Positions 1 through 8,164 of a DNA stretch of 64,000 nt are shown one piece after another (the stretch's first letter is position 1; each line of letters begins with the position of its first letter). The stretch is from Levilactobacillus yonginensis (lineage in GTDB: Bacteria; Bacillota; Bacilli; Lactobacillales; Lactobacillaceae): NCBI RefSeq assembly GCF_003946265.1, contig NZ_RHNO01000001.1:62001-126000 (forward strand), given 5' to 3'. The notes below the pieces were generated by a model. It was not told the origin of the DNA. It saw nothing but the letters and a program-made list of their open reading frames with translations, and searched no databases. The position numbers and the translations under genes were made by a program.

Positions 1-505
1 GTTGGATACCGTGGTCAATAACGGCGCCATGATTTTGAACGGAACGAATTACTTCTACAATAAGCAGTTGTCCAGTCAGAACACCGTGGTCTACACGCAA
101 CACGTGACGGACGGACAGATCTACTCGCGGTACGGTGAGATTCGCTTTAGTCTGACCAACGATGGCACGGTGACCGGCTACACGCAGGGCTACCTGTCAG
201 ACGTGTCGACCTTACGTGAAAAGACGGAAACCATTTCCGAGCGGAAGGCGTTGATCTGGTTGTATCAGTACAATCAGATTTCGAATAACACCAAGATCGT
301 GTGGACCAAGCTGGCGTACACCCGCTACTTCACTTTGAAGAACAGCAGCGTGTACATTCCGACCTGGGTCATTGCGGTCAAGGCCAACAGTGGGAACAAC
401 GCCGGGGTCTTACAGCTGAAACACGTTAACGCGTTCACGGGGGCTATCTTGACCAACGACAGTAACGTGAAGACGGTCAGTGGGACCACGTCAACGAGTG
501 ATTAA
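1..505 (+). CDS. yycI: YycI, WalRK two-component accessory protein (5' truncated)
   Basis: This is the C-terminal ~167 residues of a reading frame already open at the window edge; the true start lies upstream. The fragment has the extracytoplasmic YycI/YycH fold pattern (alternating strands ending in a segment with YIPTWVIAV and HVNAFTGAI). In Firmicutes YycI sits on the outer membrane face with YycH and modulates the WalK histidine kinase that controls cell-wall turnover. The next genes, walJ and htrA, complete the usual walRK-yycH-yycI-walJ-htrA order, which is the main support for the name. No membrane anchor is visible because the N-terminus is missing. YycH is the alternative, but the position directly before walJ favours YycI. 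Confidence 0.85.
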   Translation, partial: LDTVVNNGAMILNGTNYFYNKQLSSQNTVVYTQHVTDGQIYSRYGEIRFSLTNDGTVTGYTQGYLSDVSTLREKTETISERKALIWLYQYNQISNNTKIVWTKLAYTRYFTLKNSSVYIPTWVIAVKANSGNNAGVLQLKHVNAFTGAILTNDSNVKTVSGTTSTSD

Positions 506-519
506 ACGCATGATGAATC

Positions 520-549
520 GGGGGGCGGCCAGCTGGTTGCCCCCTTTTT
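520..549 (+). terminator. Intrinsic terminator between yycI and walJ
   Basis: A GGGGGC/GCCCCC stem is followed by five T residues, just after the yycI stop. It could attenuate readthrough into walJ, which has its own ribosome site. Confidence 0.6.
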
Positions 550-627
550 ACTTGGTTGCGGACGGCGTTAGTTACAAAGCCGGCCAGATGCGGTATGATA
601 ACGGTATTGAATTTAAGGAGAGGTCGA

Positions 628-1452
628 ATGGACTTGCGGACAGAAACAACAGCAGATGACTTACGCATCAGTATTCTTTCCAGTGGGAGCACGGGTAACG
701 TGGCCTACGTGGAGAGCCCTAACGAAAAGATTATGATCGACGCGGGACTGAGTGGTAAGAAAATTGAAAAATTAATGGGCGACATTGACCGCAATATGAG
801 CGACGTCAACGCCCTCCTGGTAACGCATGAACATTCTGATCACCGCCAGGCTGTGGGTATTTTGGCGCGACGGTATGAACAACTGAACGTGTACGCCAAC
901 CAGGGGACCTGGGATGCCATGTCTTCCAAGATTGGGAAGGTCGATTTGGCCCAGAAGCATATGTTTGCGCCGGACACGGTTCAGACGTTTGGGGACATCG
1001 ACGTGGAGAGCTTTTCCGTGTCTCACGATGCCGCTGAACCCCAGTTCTACGCCATCCACTACCATGGCAAGACCTTCGTCATCCTGACCGATACCGGCTA
1101 CGTCTCCGAGCACGTGGAGGGCGTCATCAAGGATGCCGACGCCTACCTGCTGGAATGTAACCATGACGTGGAAATGCTGCGGATGGGTGAGTACTCATGG
1201 CCACTGAAGCAACGAATCTTGGGTGACAAAGGGCACCTCTCCAACGAGGAAGGCGCCGACGCCCTGATGGACGTGCTGGGTAACCGGACCAAGAAAATCT
1301 ATCTGGGCCACCGGAGCCTGCACAACAACATGCAGTCGCTGTGTCACTTGACGGTTGCCTCCATGATGAAGAACCGGGATTTTGGTGTGGGTCACGATTT
1401 CCAGCTGATCGATACCAACCCCGAAGAGGCCACGCCCTTAGTTGCTTTATAG
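628..1452 (+). CDS. walJ: WalJ (YycJ) metallo-beta-lactamase-fold hydrolase
   Basis: This is a 274-aa cytoplasmic protein of the metallo-beta-lactamase superfamily. The metal-binding signature THEHSDH is near residue 65, with later ligands in LTDTGY and LLECNHD and a C-terminal LGHRS. WalJ proteins are linked to coordinating cell division and wall metabolism with replication, and nuclease activity has been proposed for the family. The start chosen is ATG 628, preceded by AAGGAGAGG at a normal distance; the frame is open further upstream, but without a ribosome site. It follows yycI and precedes htrA, as in most Firmicutes. Length and motifs are complete. Confidence 0.92.
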   Translation: MDLRTETTADDLRISILSSGSTGNVAYVESPNEKIMIDAGLSGKKIEKLMGDIDRNMSDVNALLVTHEHSDHRQAVGILARRYEQLNVYANQGTWDAMSSKIGKVDLAQKHMFAPDTVQTFGDIDVESFSVSHDAAEPQFYAIHYHGKTFVILTDTGYVSEHVEGVIKDADAYLLECNHDVEMLRMGEYSWPLKQRILGDKGHLSNEEGADALMDVLGNRTKKIYLGHRSLHNNMQSLCHLTVASMMKNRDFGVGHDFQLIDTNPEEATPLVAL

Positions 1453-1599
1453 GTTAAGAAAGCGTAAATTTTAGGACTTGTGCATGAAATTATCAAAAAA
1501 AATTCACACTCACTCGCTATGATTAAGTTTATAAAATAAGCGGTTGAAGGTATTTTTCAACTGACGGATAAGGGAGGGTTCGCGCGTTAGCGCAATGTG

Positions 1600-2952
1600 A
1601 TGGATAACAACAATAATCAAAATAATGATAACAACCAAACAACTGATAATAACCAAGCAACTCCAACGCCTACTCCAGAACCACGGAAGAAGCGGGGCGG
1701 ACTGACTTTGACCAAGGTTGCCGTGACGGCACTGGTGGCCGGGCTACTCGGTGGGGGTGCCGCTTACGGTGGTATCACTTACATCAACAACAGTGGTCTC
1801 AACGATACGGCGGTACCTGCCGGGAGTAATAAGAGTGGGAATGCGTCGACCTCTAATGTGACGGTCAACGTGTCCAGCCAATCCACCAAGGCCTTTAACA
1901 AGGTCAAGGGGGCGATGGTCTCTGTTATTAATTTACAAAAACAAAGTAGTAGTAACAGTACGTTGGGCCAATTATTTGGCGAAGACTCTTCGGGCTCATC
2001 GACCAGTAAGGCGGCCCTGCAGGAAGCTTCTGAAGGTTCCGGGGTCGTTTACAAGAAGAGTGGGAACTCGGCGTACATCGTGACCAACAATCACGTGGTG
2101 TCCGGGTCATCGGCGCTGCGGGTCGTCACCAGCTCAGGTAAGCAGCTACAGGCGAAATTAGTTGGGAAGGATTCCGTGACCGACCTGGCCGTCTTAAAGG
2201 TCAACGGCGCGGACTTGAAGACCATTGCGTCGTTTGGTGATTCTGACAAGGTGAAGGTCGGCGAAACGGCCTTGGCCATTGGGTCACCACTGGGTAGCCA
2301 GTACGCAACGTCTCTGACGGAAGGGATCATCTCTGCCAAGAAGCGGACGATTGAGACCACTAATTCTAACGGGGCTCAGACGGGGAACGCCACGGTTATT
2401 CAAACCGATGCGGCGATTAACCCTGGGAACTCTGGTGGGGCGCTGATCAACGTCGGTGGCCAAGTCGTCGGGATCACGTCTTCCAAGATTGCCAGCGATG
2501 CTGAAGGGACCAGCGTTGAAGGGATGGGCTTTGCCATTCCATCTAACGAAGTGGTCAACATCATCAATCAGTTGGTCAAGCGGGGCAAGGTCGTTCGGCC
2601 AGCGTTGGGGATCACCTACGTGGACTTGGCGAACGTCTCCAGCTCACAACAGAAGTCGATTTTGAAGTTGCCAGCTAACGTGGACAGCGGTGTGGTTGTG
2701 ATGAGCGCCACGGCAGGGTCACCAGCTAAGAAGGCCGGACTGACTAAGTACGATGTCATCACTGCCATGGGTGGTCACGAAATTTCGAACCAATCCACGT
2801 TGCGGGACATTCTGTACAAGTACAAGCTGAACGATACCGTTTCGATGACGTACTACCACAATGGTAAGAAGAAGACCACGAAGGTCAAGTTGACTGAGAC
2901 CTCTTCACAATTGAAGACCACGTCCGGGACAACGACGAATTCCGAAAGCTAA
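1600..2952 (+). CDS. htrA: HtrA/DegP-like membrane-anchored serine protease
   Basis: The ~450-aa protein starts with a low-complexity Asn/Gln/Thr/Pro cytoplasmic tail and has one membrane segment near residues 35-57. A trypsin-like domain follows with a complete triad: His about 165 in TNNHVV, Asp about 195 in TDLAVL and Ser about 278 in NPGNSGG. A single PDZ domain ends the protein. HtrA degrades misfolded surface and secreted proteins. GTG 1597 or ATG 1600 is the start. The only good ribosome site (AGGGAGG, 1571-1577) lies about 20 nt away, further than usual, and an ATG directly followed by TGA lies between them. It is the last gene of the wal block before a strong terminator. Confidence 0.93.
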   Translation: MDNNNNQNNDNNQTTDNNQATPTPTPEPRKKRGGLTLTKVAVTALVAGLLGGGAAYGGITYINNSGLNDTAVPAGSNKSGNASTSNVTVNVSSQSTKAFNKVKGAMVSVINLQKQSSSNSTLGQLFGEDSSGSSTSKAALQEASEGSGVVYKKSGNSAYIVTNNHVVSGSSALRVVTSSGKQLQAKLVGKDSVTDLAVLKVNGADLKTIASFGDSDKVKVGETALAIGSPLGSQYATSLTEGIISAKKRTIETTNSNGAQTGNATVIQTDAAINPGNSGGALINVGGQVVGITSSKIASDAEGTSVEGMGFAIPSNEVVNIINQLVKRGKVVRPALGITYVDLANVSSSQQKSILKLPANVDSGVVVMSATAGSPAKKAGLTKYDVITAMGGHEISNQSTLRDILYKYKLNDTVSMTYYHNGKKKTTKVKLTETSSQLKTTSGTTTNSES

Positions 2953-2973
2953 CCGAATAATCTCTGAAAAATG

Positions 2974-3008
2974 AAAAACGGCAGTCGGATTTTCCGACTG
3001 CCGTTTTT
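2974..3008 (+). terminator. Terminator after htrA
   Basis: A perfect 12-bp stem (ACGGCAGTCGGA and its complement) with a short T loop has an A tract before it and a T tract after it, closing the wal operon. Confidence 0.9.
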
Positions 3009-3151
3009 GTGTATGATAAACTGTTTAGTGAAAAGCCGAAGTTTAAGGTCGGCTTAAGGGGGATGAAAACGTCCCCGCCGGTTCGGTAACCGAACGAAAA
3101 ATTTGTGAGTGGCCTGCGTAATTCAGGGCCGAAAATAATTGAATTTGTATC

Positions 3152-3479
3152 TGTGGATAACTTGGGGGATAATCAGAGGGCTGACCCGGTGGAAAACTCA
3201 AAAATTGGGTAATACCGGCAATGAAACCGGTGCAAAAGTTATCCACAGGTACGGTGGGTAACTGTGGATAGAAAAAGTTGTTCGCCATTTTAGACGCTCG
3301 AAACCCTTATACAATGCGGTTTGTAAGCGGGAACCCCGAACGTCCGTTTCGGTGGACAACGGTGGATAACTAATTTGAGATTGACTTTTTAACAAAAAAT
3401 ATATGTGGTGGGTGGTCCGACGACTCACCCCAATATCTAGGAAACCAGGTTGTCCACCTGTGGATAACTTTGTGGACAA
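3152..3479. promoter_or_regulatory. DnaA-box cluster upstream of rlmH
   Basis: The 492-bp gap between htrA and rlmH is packed with DnaA-box sequences. Perfect nonamers are TGTGGATAA at 3152-3160 and 3459-3467, and TTATCCACA at 3239-3247. One-mismatch boxes lie at 3263-3271 (TGTGGATAG), 3361-3369 (GGTGGATAA) and 3471-3479 (TGTGGACAA). A GGTGGACAA at 3351-3359 has two mismatches. An AT-rich stretch at about 3385-3405 could unwind. This is seen directly; a role in replication initiation, DnaA titration or DnaA control of rlmH is inference. The last boxes end about 10 bp before the rlmH ribosome site, so DnaA could affect rlmH transcription. Confidence 0.75.
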
Positions 3480-3500
3480 CCTGTGTACAGGAGGCTAATT

Positions 3501-3980
3501 ATGAACATCAAGTTTGTGGTTGTGGGCAAATTGAAGGAAAAGTACTTCAAACAGGGCATCGCGGAGTATGCCAAAAGATTGTCGCGGTTCTGTAAATTTT
3601 CAATCGTCGAGGTCCCAGATGAAAAGGCACCAGAGAATTTGTCGCAGGCGGAGATGGATCAGGTCATGGCGGCAGAAGGCGAACGAATCTTGAGTAAGAT
3701 CAAGGACCGTGAATACGTCTACGCATTGGCCATCTTAGGCAAGGAACGCTCGTCGGAGGAGTTTGCCAAGGAACTGAAGGACTTGACCACGTACGGCCAC
3801 TCAGACATCACGTTCGTCATCGGGGGCTCATTGGGACTGACACCAGCCGTTCTGAAGCGTGCGGACGCCCAGATTTCGTTTGGCCGGTTCACGCTGCCTC
3901 ACCAGTTGATGCGGTTGGTGCTGACGGAACAGGTTTATCGGGCGTTTATGATTAATGAGGGGTCTCCGTATCATAAGTGA
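3501..3980 (+). CDS. rlmH: RlmH, 23S rRNA pseudouridine-1915 N3-methyltransferase
   Basis: This is a 159-aa SPOUT methyltransferase that modifies pseudouridine 1915 of 23S rRNA in assembled 70S ribosomes using S-adenosylmethionine. The cofactor-binding motif IGGSLG and the family C-terminus ending in SPYHK are present; length is normal. ATG 3501 is chosen because it follows AGGAGG closely; the frame opens 18 nt earlier. In staphylococci this gene is orfX, whose last codons are the integration site of SCC cassettes. Here too the last codons and stop (CCGTATCATAAGTGA) are repeated downstream, so the gene probably doubles as an attachment site. Confidence 0.96.
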   Translation: MNIKFVVVGKLKEKYFKQGIAEYAKRLSRFCKFSIVEVPDEKAPENLSQAEMDQVMAAEGERILSKIKDREYVYALAILGKERSSEEFAKELKDLTTYGHSDITFVIGGSLGLTPAVLKRADAQISFGRFTLPHQLMRLVLTEQVYRAFMINEGSPYHK

Positions 3981-3990
3981 TGCGGTTTTT
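3960..3990 (+). repeat. Site A: rlmH 3'-end attachment-like core
   Basis: The last rlmH codons and stop, with core CCGTATCATAAGT at 3966-3978 followed by GATGCGGTTTTT. Three similar sequences lie downstream (sites B, C, D). The sequence resembles the orfX-end site used by SCC integrases. Unlike the other copies, it lacks the TACGG arm because it is coding sequence. Confidence 0.75.
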
Positions 3991-4013
3991 CCTGGGATTA
4001 ATCGCTAAGTGGG

Positions 4014-4045
4014 TAGTTACGGGAGTCCGTATCATAAGTAAGTCG
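4014..4045 (+). repeat. Site B: attachment-like repeat with inverted arms
   Basis: Core CCGTATCATAAGT at 4027-4039, identical to site A, is preceded by TACGG four bases upstream, giving the dyad TACGG-N4-CCGTA. It lies 61 bp from site A, so it marks either a cassette end or a tiny remnant cassette. Confidence 0.7.
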
Positions 4046-4099
4046 AGCTATAGCCATGGAATTATGGAAAAGTATTTTTGATAAAAGGGGGTTACGTCA

Positions 4100-6313
4100 A
4101 TGAATAGGCATGAGAAGGTGTGGTATGACGAGTTCGATAACCTGGGATGTTTGGGTCAAGGGGGAAATGGGGATACATTCAGAGTAGTCGAAAAAAAATC
4201 TGGTAAAGAGTTTGCATTGAAAGAGCTTAGAGAGAAGAGTAAAGAGAAGAAGAGACGATTCGTCAGGGAAGTGGACTTGGTTTCTGAGTTTTCGTCATGT
4301 ATTGAAGGGATTATTCCAATATATAAATATTCAAAAGAGAATTTTTGGTATACCATGCCGATTGCAATTCCCATTGATAAATACATTCAGAAAGGGAATA
4401 AAGAGGTTGATGACATTGTATCTGGAATCATTCAAGTTGCCGAAACATTATGTAAATTACATTTGAATGGAATAAGTCATAGAGATGTAAAACCATTTAA
4501 TATTTATTTTTTTGACAATCAATATTACATAGGTGATTTAGGCTTAGCAGGTGATGAAAGAAACTTGGATGACGATACAAAGTCTGATAGAGCATTGGGC
4601 GCGATATTTACAATGGCGCCCGAAATGAAACGAAATCCTAAAGTGGCTGATGGAAAAAAAGCAGATGTTTTTTCATTGGCTAAAACGTTGTGGATGTTGT
4701 TAACTGGAGATACAAAGGGATTCGATGGTGTATACAATCCATCTGATCAAAGTTACGGATTGAAATATATATCAAAGTTCAAGGGAATGCATTTAGTCGA
4801 ATTAGAGGATTTGTTGAAAAGCGCTACAAATAATGATCCAGAAACGCGGCCAACGATGTTGGAATTTAAAGAATCCTTGAGTGAGTGGTTAGTTATTAAA
4901 AAGGACTTTGAGAAGTCTCAATTGAGTGATTGGAAAGCTATCAATAAACATTTATTTGGCACAAATAAAGTCGAATCAGTTGTGTGGAAAGATCTTCAAT
5001 CTATTATTAACACGATGAATGTATTAGGGGAATCACCAGTGTTTAATCATATGCTTTTTTCCGAAGGTGGTGGTCAGGATTTTACTAGAGTGACAAAGGC
5101 AAATGAACTAGGATGTATCTACTTATATGATGATAGTGGAACTGCTTCTGTAATAAAGCCTAAAGCACTATACTATGAGACCTTTGGAAATAGGTATTCG
5201 TGGAATTATTTTCTTTTAGAGGCCACTCCACTTAATTCAATTCTAGGGGATACAACGGAAGAAGGTTATGAGCGGCTTGTTGAAGATAAGTCAAATCCAG
5301 TGCATTACGTATCAGCTGCAGACGCTCAATATGGGGTTTATGATTACGATAGTGGGGATAAATTACCAGATGGGTACAAAGTTGTATATCGATACACAAC
5401 CGGGAAGTTTTTAATGGTTTTAAAAAATGGTCCGTACAATCAAATTTCAGGGACCTATGATGGTCGACATGGTATGTGTAATGAATGTGAATTTAGAAAG
5501 TATATTGAGAGTTTGGCGGATGTTACTGAGCGATTGGAGCAGCAGGGATATAAAAAAGAAGAAATTTTACGGCTTAAATATTTTGATATAAATCCTTTTG
5601 AGAAAAAAACTAGTGTAGGCAGGGATATAAAGGAGAAAGAAGATATAGATGCAGTGGCATCGTTTATTATCAATAACTATGAAGAATGGAATTTTAAGGA
5701 GATATTTGTAGCTAAGGATTGTACTCATGATTTGGCCTATGAATTTGAGTTCTATAAAGATTCAAATTTTCAGCTTAATAGGTACTTTATTAATGTGGAT
5801 GGCTTCATAGAATTAAATACGGGTAAGACAAAGAATTATGTAGTTTATAGTCGGTCTTCAGCGATTGAATTTCTGCAAAGATTAGAGGCTTTTCTAGAGA
5901 AAAAGTTTAAGGCTGGAGGCATGGTTAGCACACAGTTTAAATCCTATTTTAGACCAGTATTGAGAAAAGTTAGAAAGCCTCAGCACTTGTTTAATTTAGA
6001 GGAAGTAAAAGGTGCGATGAGAGGGGCGGATGATCGTGTAAATAATACGTTAGTTATCGATGAAAACGGGTATGTCAGTATTATTAAGAGAAATGAAAAT
6101 GTAGATCTATATCCTGTAAGGTTAGAGACTTGGATAGCTGGTAATAATTATGTTGGTAAGTATTCTAATTTAATAACGGCTGATGAAACGTATACAGCAT
6201 GTTTATCAGGCTGGCTTGATTTTTTGAAATCGGGAAAAGACAGCTTCGTGGATTATTTTTATACGGAATATAGCAATGAACAGCTGGTTAGCATGATTAA
6301 CAAGTATTACTGA
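4100..6313 (+). CDS. Ser/Thr protein kinase with long uncharacterised C-terminus
   Basis: The first ~270 of 737 residues form a eukaryote-like kinase domain. It has a glycine loop at 18-26, the ATP-binding Lys41 in ALKEL, the catalytic loop HRDVKPFN (127-134), DLG in place of DFG at 146-148, and APE at 173-175. The remaining ~460 residues match no family I recognise; they contain a CNEC pair (Cys460, Cys463) and no membrane segment, so the protein should be cytosolic and unlike the PASTA kinase PrkC/Stk1. ATG 4100 follows AAAAGGGGG at good spacing. The gene is strikingly AT-rich compared with the flanks and lies alone between attachment-like sites B and C, which points to horizontal acquisition. 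By analogy with staphylococcal Stk2, a phage-defence role is possible but unproven. Confidence 0.8.
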   Translation: MNRHEKVWYDEFDNLGCLGQGGNGDTFRVVEKKSGKEFALKELREKSKEKKRRFVREVDLVSEFSSCIEGIIPIYKYSKENFWYTMPIAIPIDKYIQKGNKEVDDIVSGIIQVAETLCKLHLNGISHRDVKPFNIYFFDNQYYIGDLGLAGDERNLDDDTKSDRALGAIFTMAPEMKRNPKVADGKKADVFSLAKTLWMLLTGDTKGFDGVYNPSDQSYGLKYISKFKGMHLVELEDLLKSATNNDPETRPTMLEFKESLSEWLVIKKDFEKSQLSDWKAINKHLFGTNKVESVVWKDLQSIINTMNVLGESPVFNHMLFSEGGGQDFTRVTKANELGCIYLYDDSGTASVIKPKALYYETFGNRYSWNYFLLEATPLNSILGDTTEEGYERLVEDKSNPVHYVSAADAQYGVYDYDSGDKLPDGYKVVYRYTTGKFLMVLKNGPYNQISGTYDGRHGMCNECEFRKYIESLADVTERLEQQGYKKEEILRLKYFDINPFEKKTSVGRDIKEKEDIDAVASFIINNYEEWNFKEIFVAKDCTHDLAYEFEFYKDSNFQLNRYFINVDGFIELNTGKTKNYVVYSRSSAIEFLQRLEAFLEKKFKAGGMVSTQFKSYFRPVLRKVRKPQHLFNLEEVKGAMRGADDRVNNTLVIDENGYVSIIKRNENVDLYPVRLETWIAGNNYVGKYSNLITADETYTACLSGWLDFLKSGKDSFVDYFYTEYSNEQLVSMINKYY

Positions 6314-6530
6314 TAATATGTAGTAATCAATTTTCAGATACTTGTTTGAGGGGTTCGACAAGCGGATATTAGTTTGATTAGGTTTTAACTTTTAACGTGA
6401 TGTAATCAAATAGATACCGTCCCCTTGAATGATGATAGGATTATTGTGGAAATTAGGAGTGTCTATGAATTATTATGACTATTTTAGAATCAGATCAAAT
6501 CAATTGATTGGGGGAATCGCAGAATAGTCT

Positions 6531-6562
6531 GTTACGGTTCTCCGTATCATAAGTGACGCGGT
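6531..6562 (+). repeat. Site C: attachment-like repeat with inverted arms
   Basis: Core CCGTATCATAAGT at 6542-6554 is followed by GACGCGGTTTT, close to the rlmH end, and preceded by TACGG-N4. It bounds the kinase segment on its right side. Confidence 0.75.
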
Positions 6563-6571
6563 TTTAGATAA

Positions 6572-6606
6572 AAATACCAGATAGTCGTCATATGACTGTC
6601 TGGTAT
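6572..6606. terminator. Hairpin next to site C
   Basis: TACCAGATAGTC pairs with GACTGTCTGGTA around a short loop, with A residues before and a weak T run after. A terminator for the kinase transcript is possible; the T run is poor. Confidence 0.4.
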
Positions 6607-6816
6607 TTACTAGTTATGCTCAGTTACGTAAGAACTACTTTTGAATATGTTTTCTAATGAGTTTTATGTACTTGATGATTTTTAAGTAGTATTTTTCACC
6701 TGAGTTGACACAAATAGTATGCTTAGAATTGTTTGTCTTTGATAGAGAAGGTTTCATTTTCTGTTCTATATGTGTCTTGAGCAGTTTGAATCGATTTGAT
6801 CAATGGTGTAAACGCT

Positions 6817-6869
6817 GAAATCCGTAGAATAGTAATTGCTCTTACAGCAGTTACTATTCTACGGATTTC
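6817..6869. repeat. Long 23-bp inverted repeat (7-nt loop)
   Basis: Arms 6817-6839 and 6847-6869 match in 22 of 23 positions around the loop TCTTACA. No T tract follows. It sits in the otherwise gene-poor stretch 6314-6922, where I see no convincing gene; it may be a mobile-element remnant or a structured RNA. Confidence 0.7.
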
Positions 6870-6922
6870 ATGGGGAATTCTCCGCTGTGGTAGAATTTCT
6901 TATCATAGACTTGTATTAATTA

Positions 6923-7324
6923 TCAGCGTCGGTACATTTGACTCCCCTTATAGCCAAGAGCATGGACAAATAGGTACAAATGCTTCTTTTTATCGTGATA
7001 GAACTTGTTCTTATAGAATTTCAGTTTTAAATTGTACACGGGCATATTATCTGCATATACTCGAATATGATTCTTACTGTATGTACGTGAAAAACCAACG
7101 CCAGCATATATAGAGCGGTCTGACAGATAGCCAGTTGACATGCTATGTTTGGTAAACCTTATCCAATCACCATCCCAGGTTCCTCATTTATGACGGTACT
7201 TTTTGGGAACGTACTTTACAACGTGGGAAGCAGATGCATTAGTGGAACCAGAATTTAGAGTAATTCCGGTTCCGAGTACAAGACCAAAGAGCATTAGGAA
7301 TACAAGTGTAGTTGTTTTTTTCAT
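6923..7324 (-). pseudogene. Small secreted protein, broken by an in-frame stop
   Basis: Read on the minus strand from ATG 7324 (ribosome site AGGAGG just upstream), the frame gives a signal peptide starting MKKTTTLVFLMLFGLVLG and ending near TNASA. It then reads YVPKKYRHK, a TGA stop, GTWDGDW, and continues in frame to the stop at 6923. Removing that one stop gives a ~133-aa basic secreted protein of the same style as those at 9480, 10152, 20808 and 42078 (PKxxR followed by an aromatic near the mature N-terminus). Function unknown. A nonsense mutation is the simplest reading. Confidence 0.7.
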
Positions 7325-7522
7325 AAAAATCCTCCTAGTTTACAGTTTTAGTATACAAGAGCTGGTAGCTTATTCAAGCGAGCAGTAGCAAGTTCTTTTC
7401 ATTATGATTGACCTAATGAAGATGAATTATCTGTGTTTTCAAATATATATTATTACCATGAAGACTTAGTATATCTTGTTATGCAATGGATTATAGGAAC
7501 ATAGAAAAGGGAGAATGATATT

Positions 7523-7675
7523 ATGACAGAATCAGCAGTGACAAGTCCTGTAAGTTTCAAACTTGAGGGGCCAGTGAAGTTCAATAAGGCAAAGACTCAT
7601 CGGTATGAGTTGAGAATTACGTGGAAGCAGCTAGCCAAGAAATTAGCGATGATCACTGACAATTTTGCCGGGTAG
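7523..7675 (+). pseudogene. Truncated 50-aa N-terminal fragment, DUF1643-like
   Basis: A good ribosome site (AAAAGGGAG) precedes ATG 7523. The product begins MTESAVTSPVSFKLEGPVK, contains KTHRYELRITW and KKLAMITDNF, then stops at tandem TAG codons. The pattern recalls the N-terminus of DUF1643 proteins, which are much longer and occur on many mobile islands; that assignment is from memory and tentative. The sequence then changes abruptly to the 3' end of the merR gene, suggesting a deletion or recombination junction near 7676-7719. Confidence 0.4.
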
Positions 7676-7719
7676 TAGTGATGGCATAGTCATGGATTTG
7701 ACGACAGTGCTTAAGTCGC

Positions 7720-8100
7720 TCACATCACCGCACTGTCTCCGGCTAAATACCGCTCAAGCTTATGATCTATCACTTTCAGCTGTTCCTGCTTATCAGCAAT
7801 CGCAGCGACGACTTGCTTACGCTGTTCACGCATTAATTCAATTCGTTGCGGTAAGCTGCTAGCGCCTTCACGTACTAAGGCGGTGTAGTGTTGCAACTCA
7901 ACGATTGACATGCCAGCTTCTCGCAAGTAATGTAAATTAGTTATCCAGTGTAGATCTTCATTATTAAAGACCCGTTGATTATTTTTATTACGTTTTTCTG
8001 GTGGTAATAAGTCACATTCTAAGTAATACCGGACTGTTCGAATAGTAACATTAGCGGTTTTCGCAAACTCACCGATTCGCATCAATTTATTATTAGCCAT
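7720..8100 (-). CDS. MerR-family transcriptional regulator
   Basis: A 126-aa regulator with an N-terminal winged helix (MRIGEFAKTANVTIRTVRYY), the conserved second half (RVFNNEDLHWI, LREAGMSI) and a C-terminal dimerisation coiled coil. No cysteine pair typical of metal sensors is visible, so it probably senses an organic compound or stress. ATG 8100 is chosen because GGGAGG lies just upstream; the frame continues into the intergenic region without a ribosome site. It is divergent from the dehydrogenase at 8165, whose promoter has the 19-bp spacer typical of MerR control. Confidence 0.88.
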   Translation of the reverse strand: MANNKLMRIGEFAKTANVTIRTVRYYLECDLLPPEKRNKNNQRVFNNEDLHWITNLHYLREAGMSIVELQHYTALVREGASSLPQRIELMREQRKQVVAAIADKQEQLKVIDHKLERYLAGDSAVM

Positions 8101-8106
8101 TTTGGC

Positions 8107-8137
8107 TTGACCTCCCGTTACGTTAGGCTGATATAGT
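8107..8137 (+). promoter_or_regulatory. MerR-type promoter with 19-bp spacer
   Basis: TTGACC (8107-8112) and TATAGT (8132-8137) are separated by exactly 19 bp. The spacer holds an imperfect dyad (CCTCCCG and CGTTAGG). The overlong spacing is the hallmark of MerR-activated promoters. It drives the gene at 8165 and overlaps the merR ribosome site, allowing autoregulation. Confidence 0.7.
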
Positions 8138-8164
8138 AGGTCCATCATAACAGAAAAGGAAGCT

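Noticed and set aside
3152-3479. The chromosomal origin itself
   Set aside because: The box cluster is origin-like, but dnaA and dnaN are absent; the canonical origin in this family lies at dnaA, so I report only a DnaA-binding cluster.
6796-7113. Plus-strand 105-aa frame
   Set aside because: Starts at the edge of the long hairpin, has no ribosome site and overlaps the secreted-protein pseudogene, which has a signal peptide and an AGGAGG site on the other strand.
7665-7862. 65-aa plus-strand frame
   Set aside because: Antisense to the merR coding region and lacks a ribosome site.
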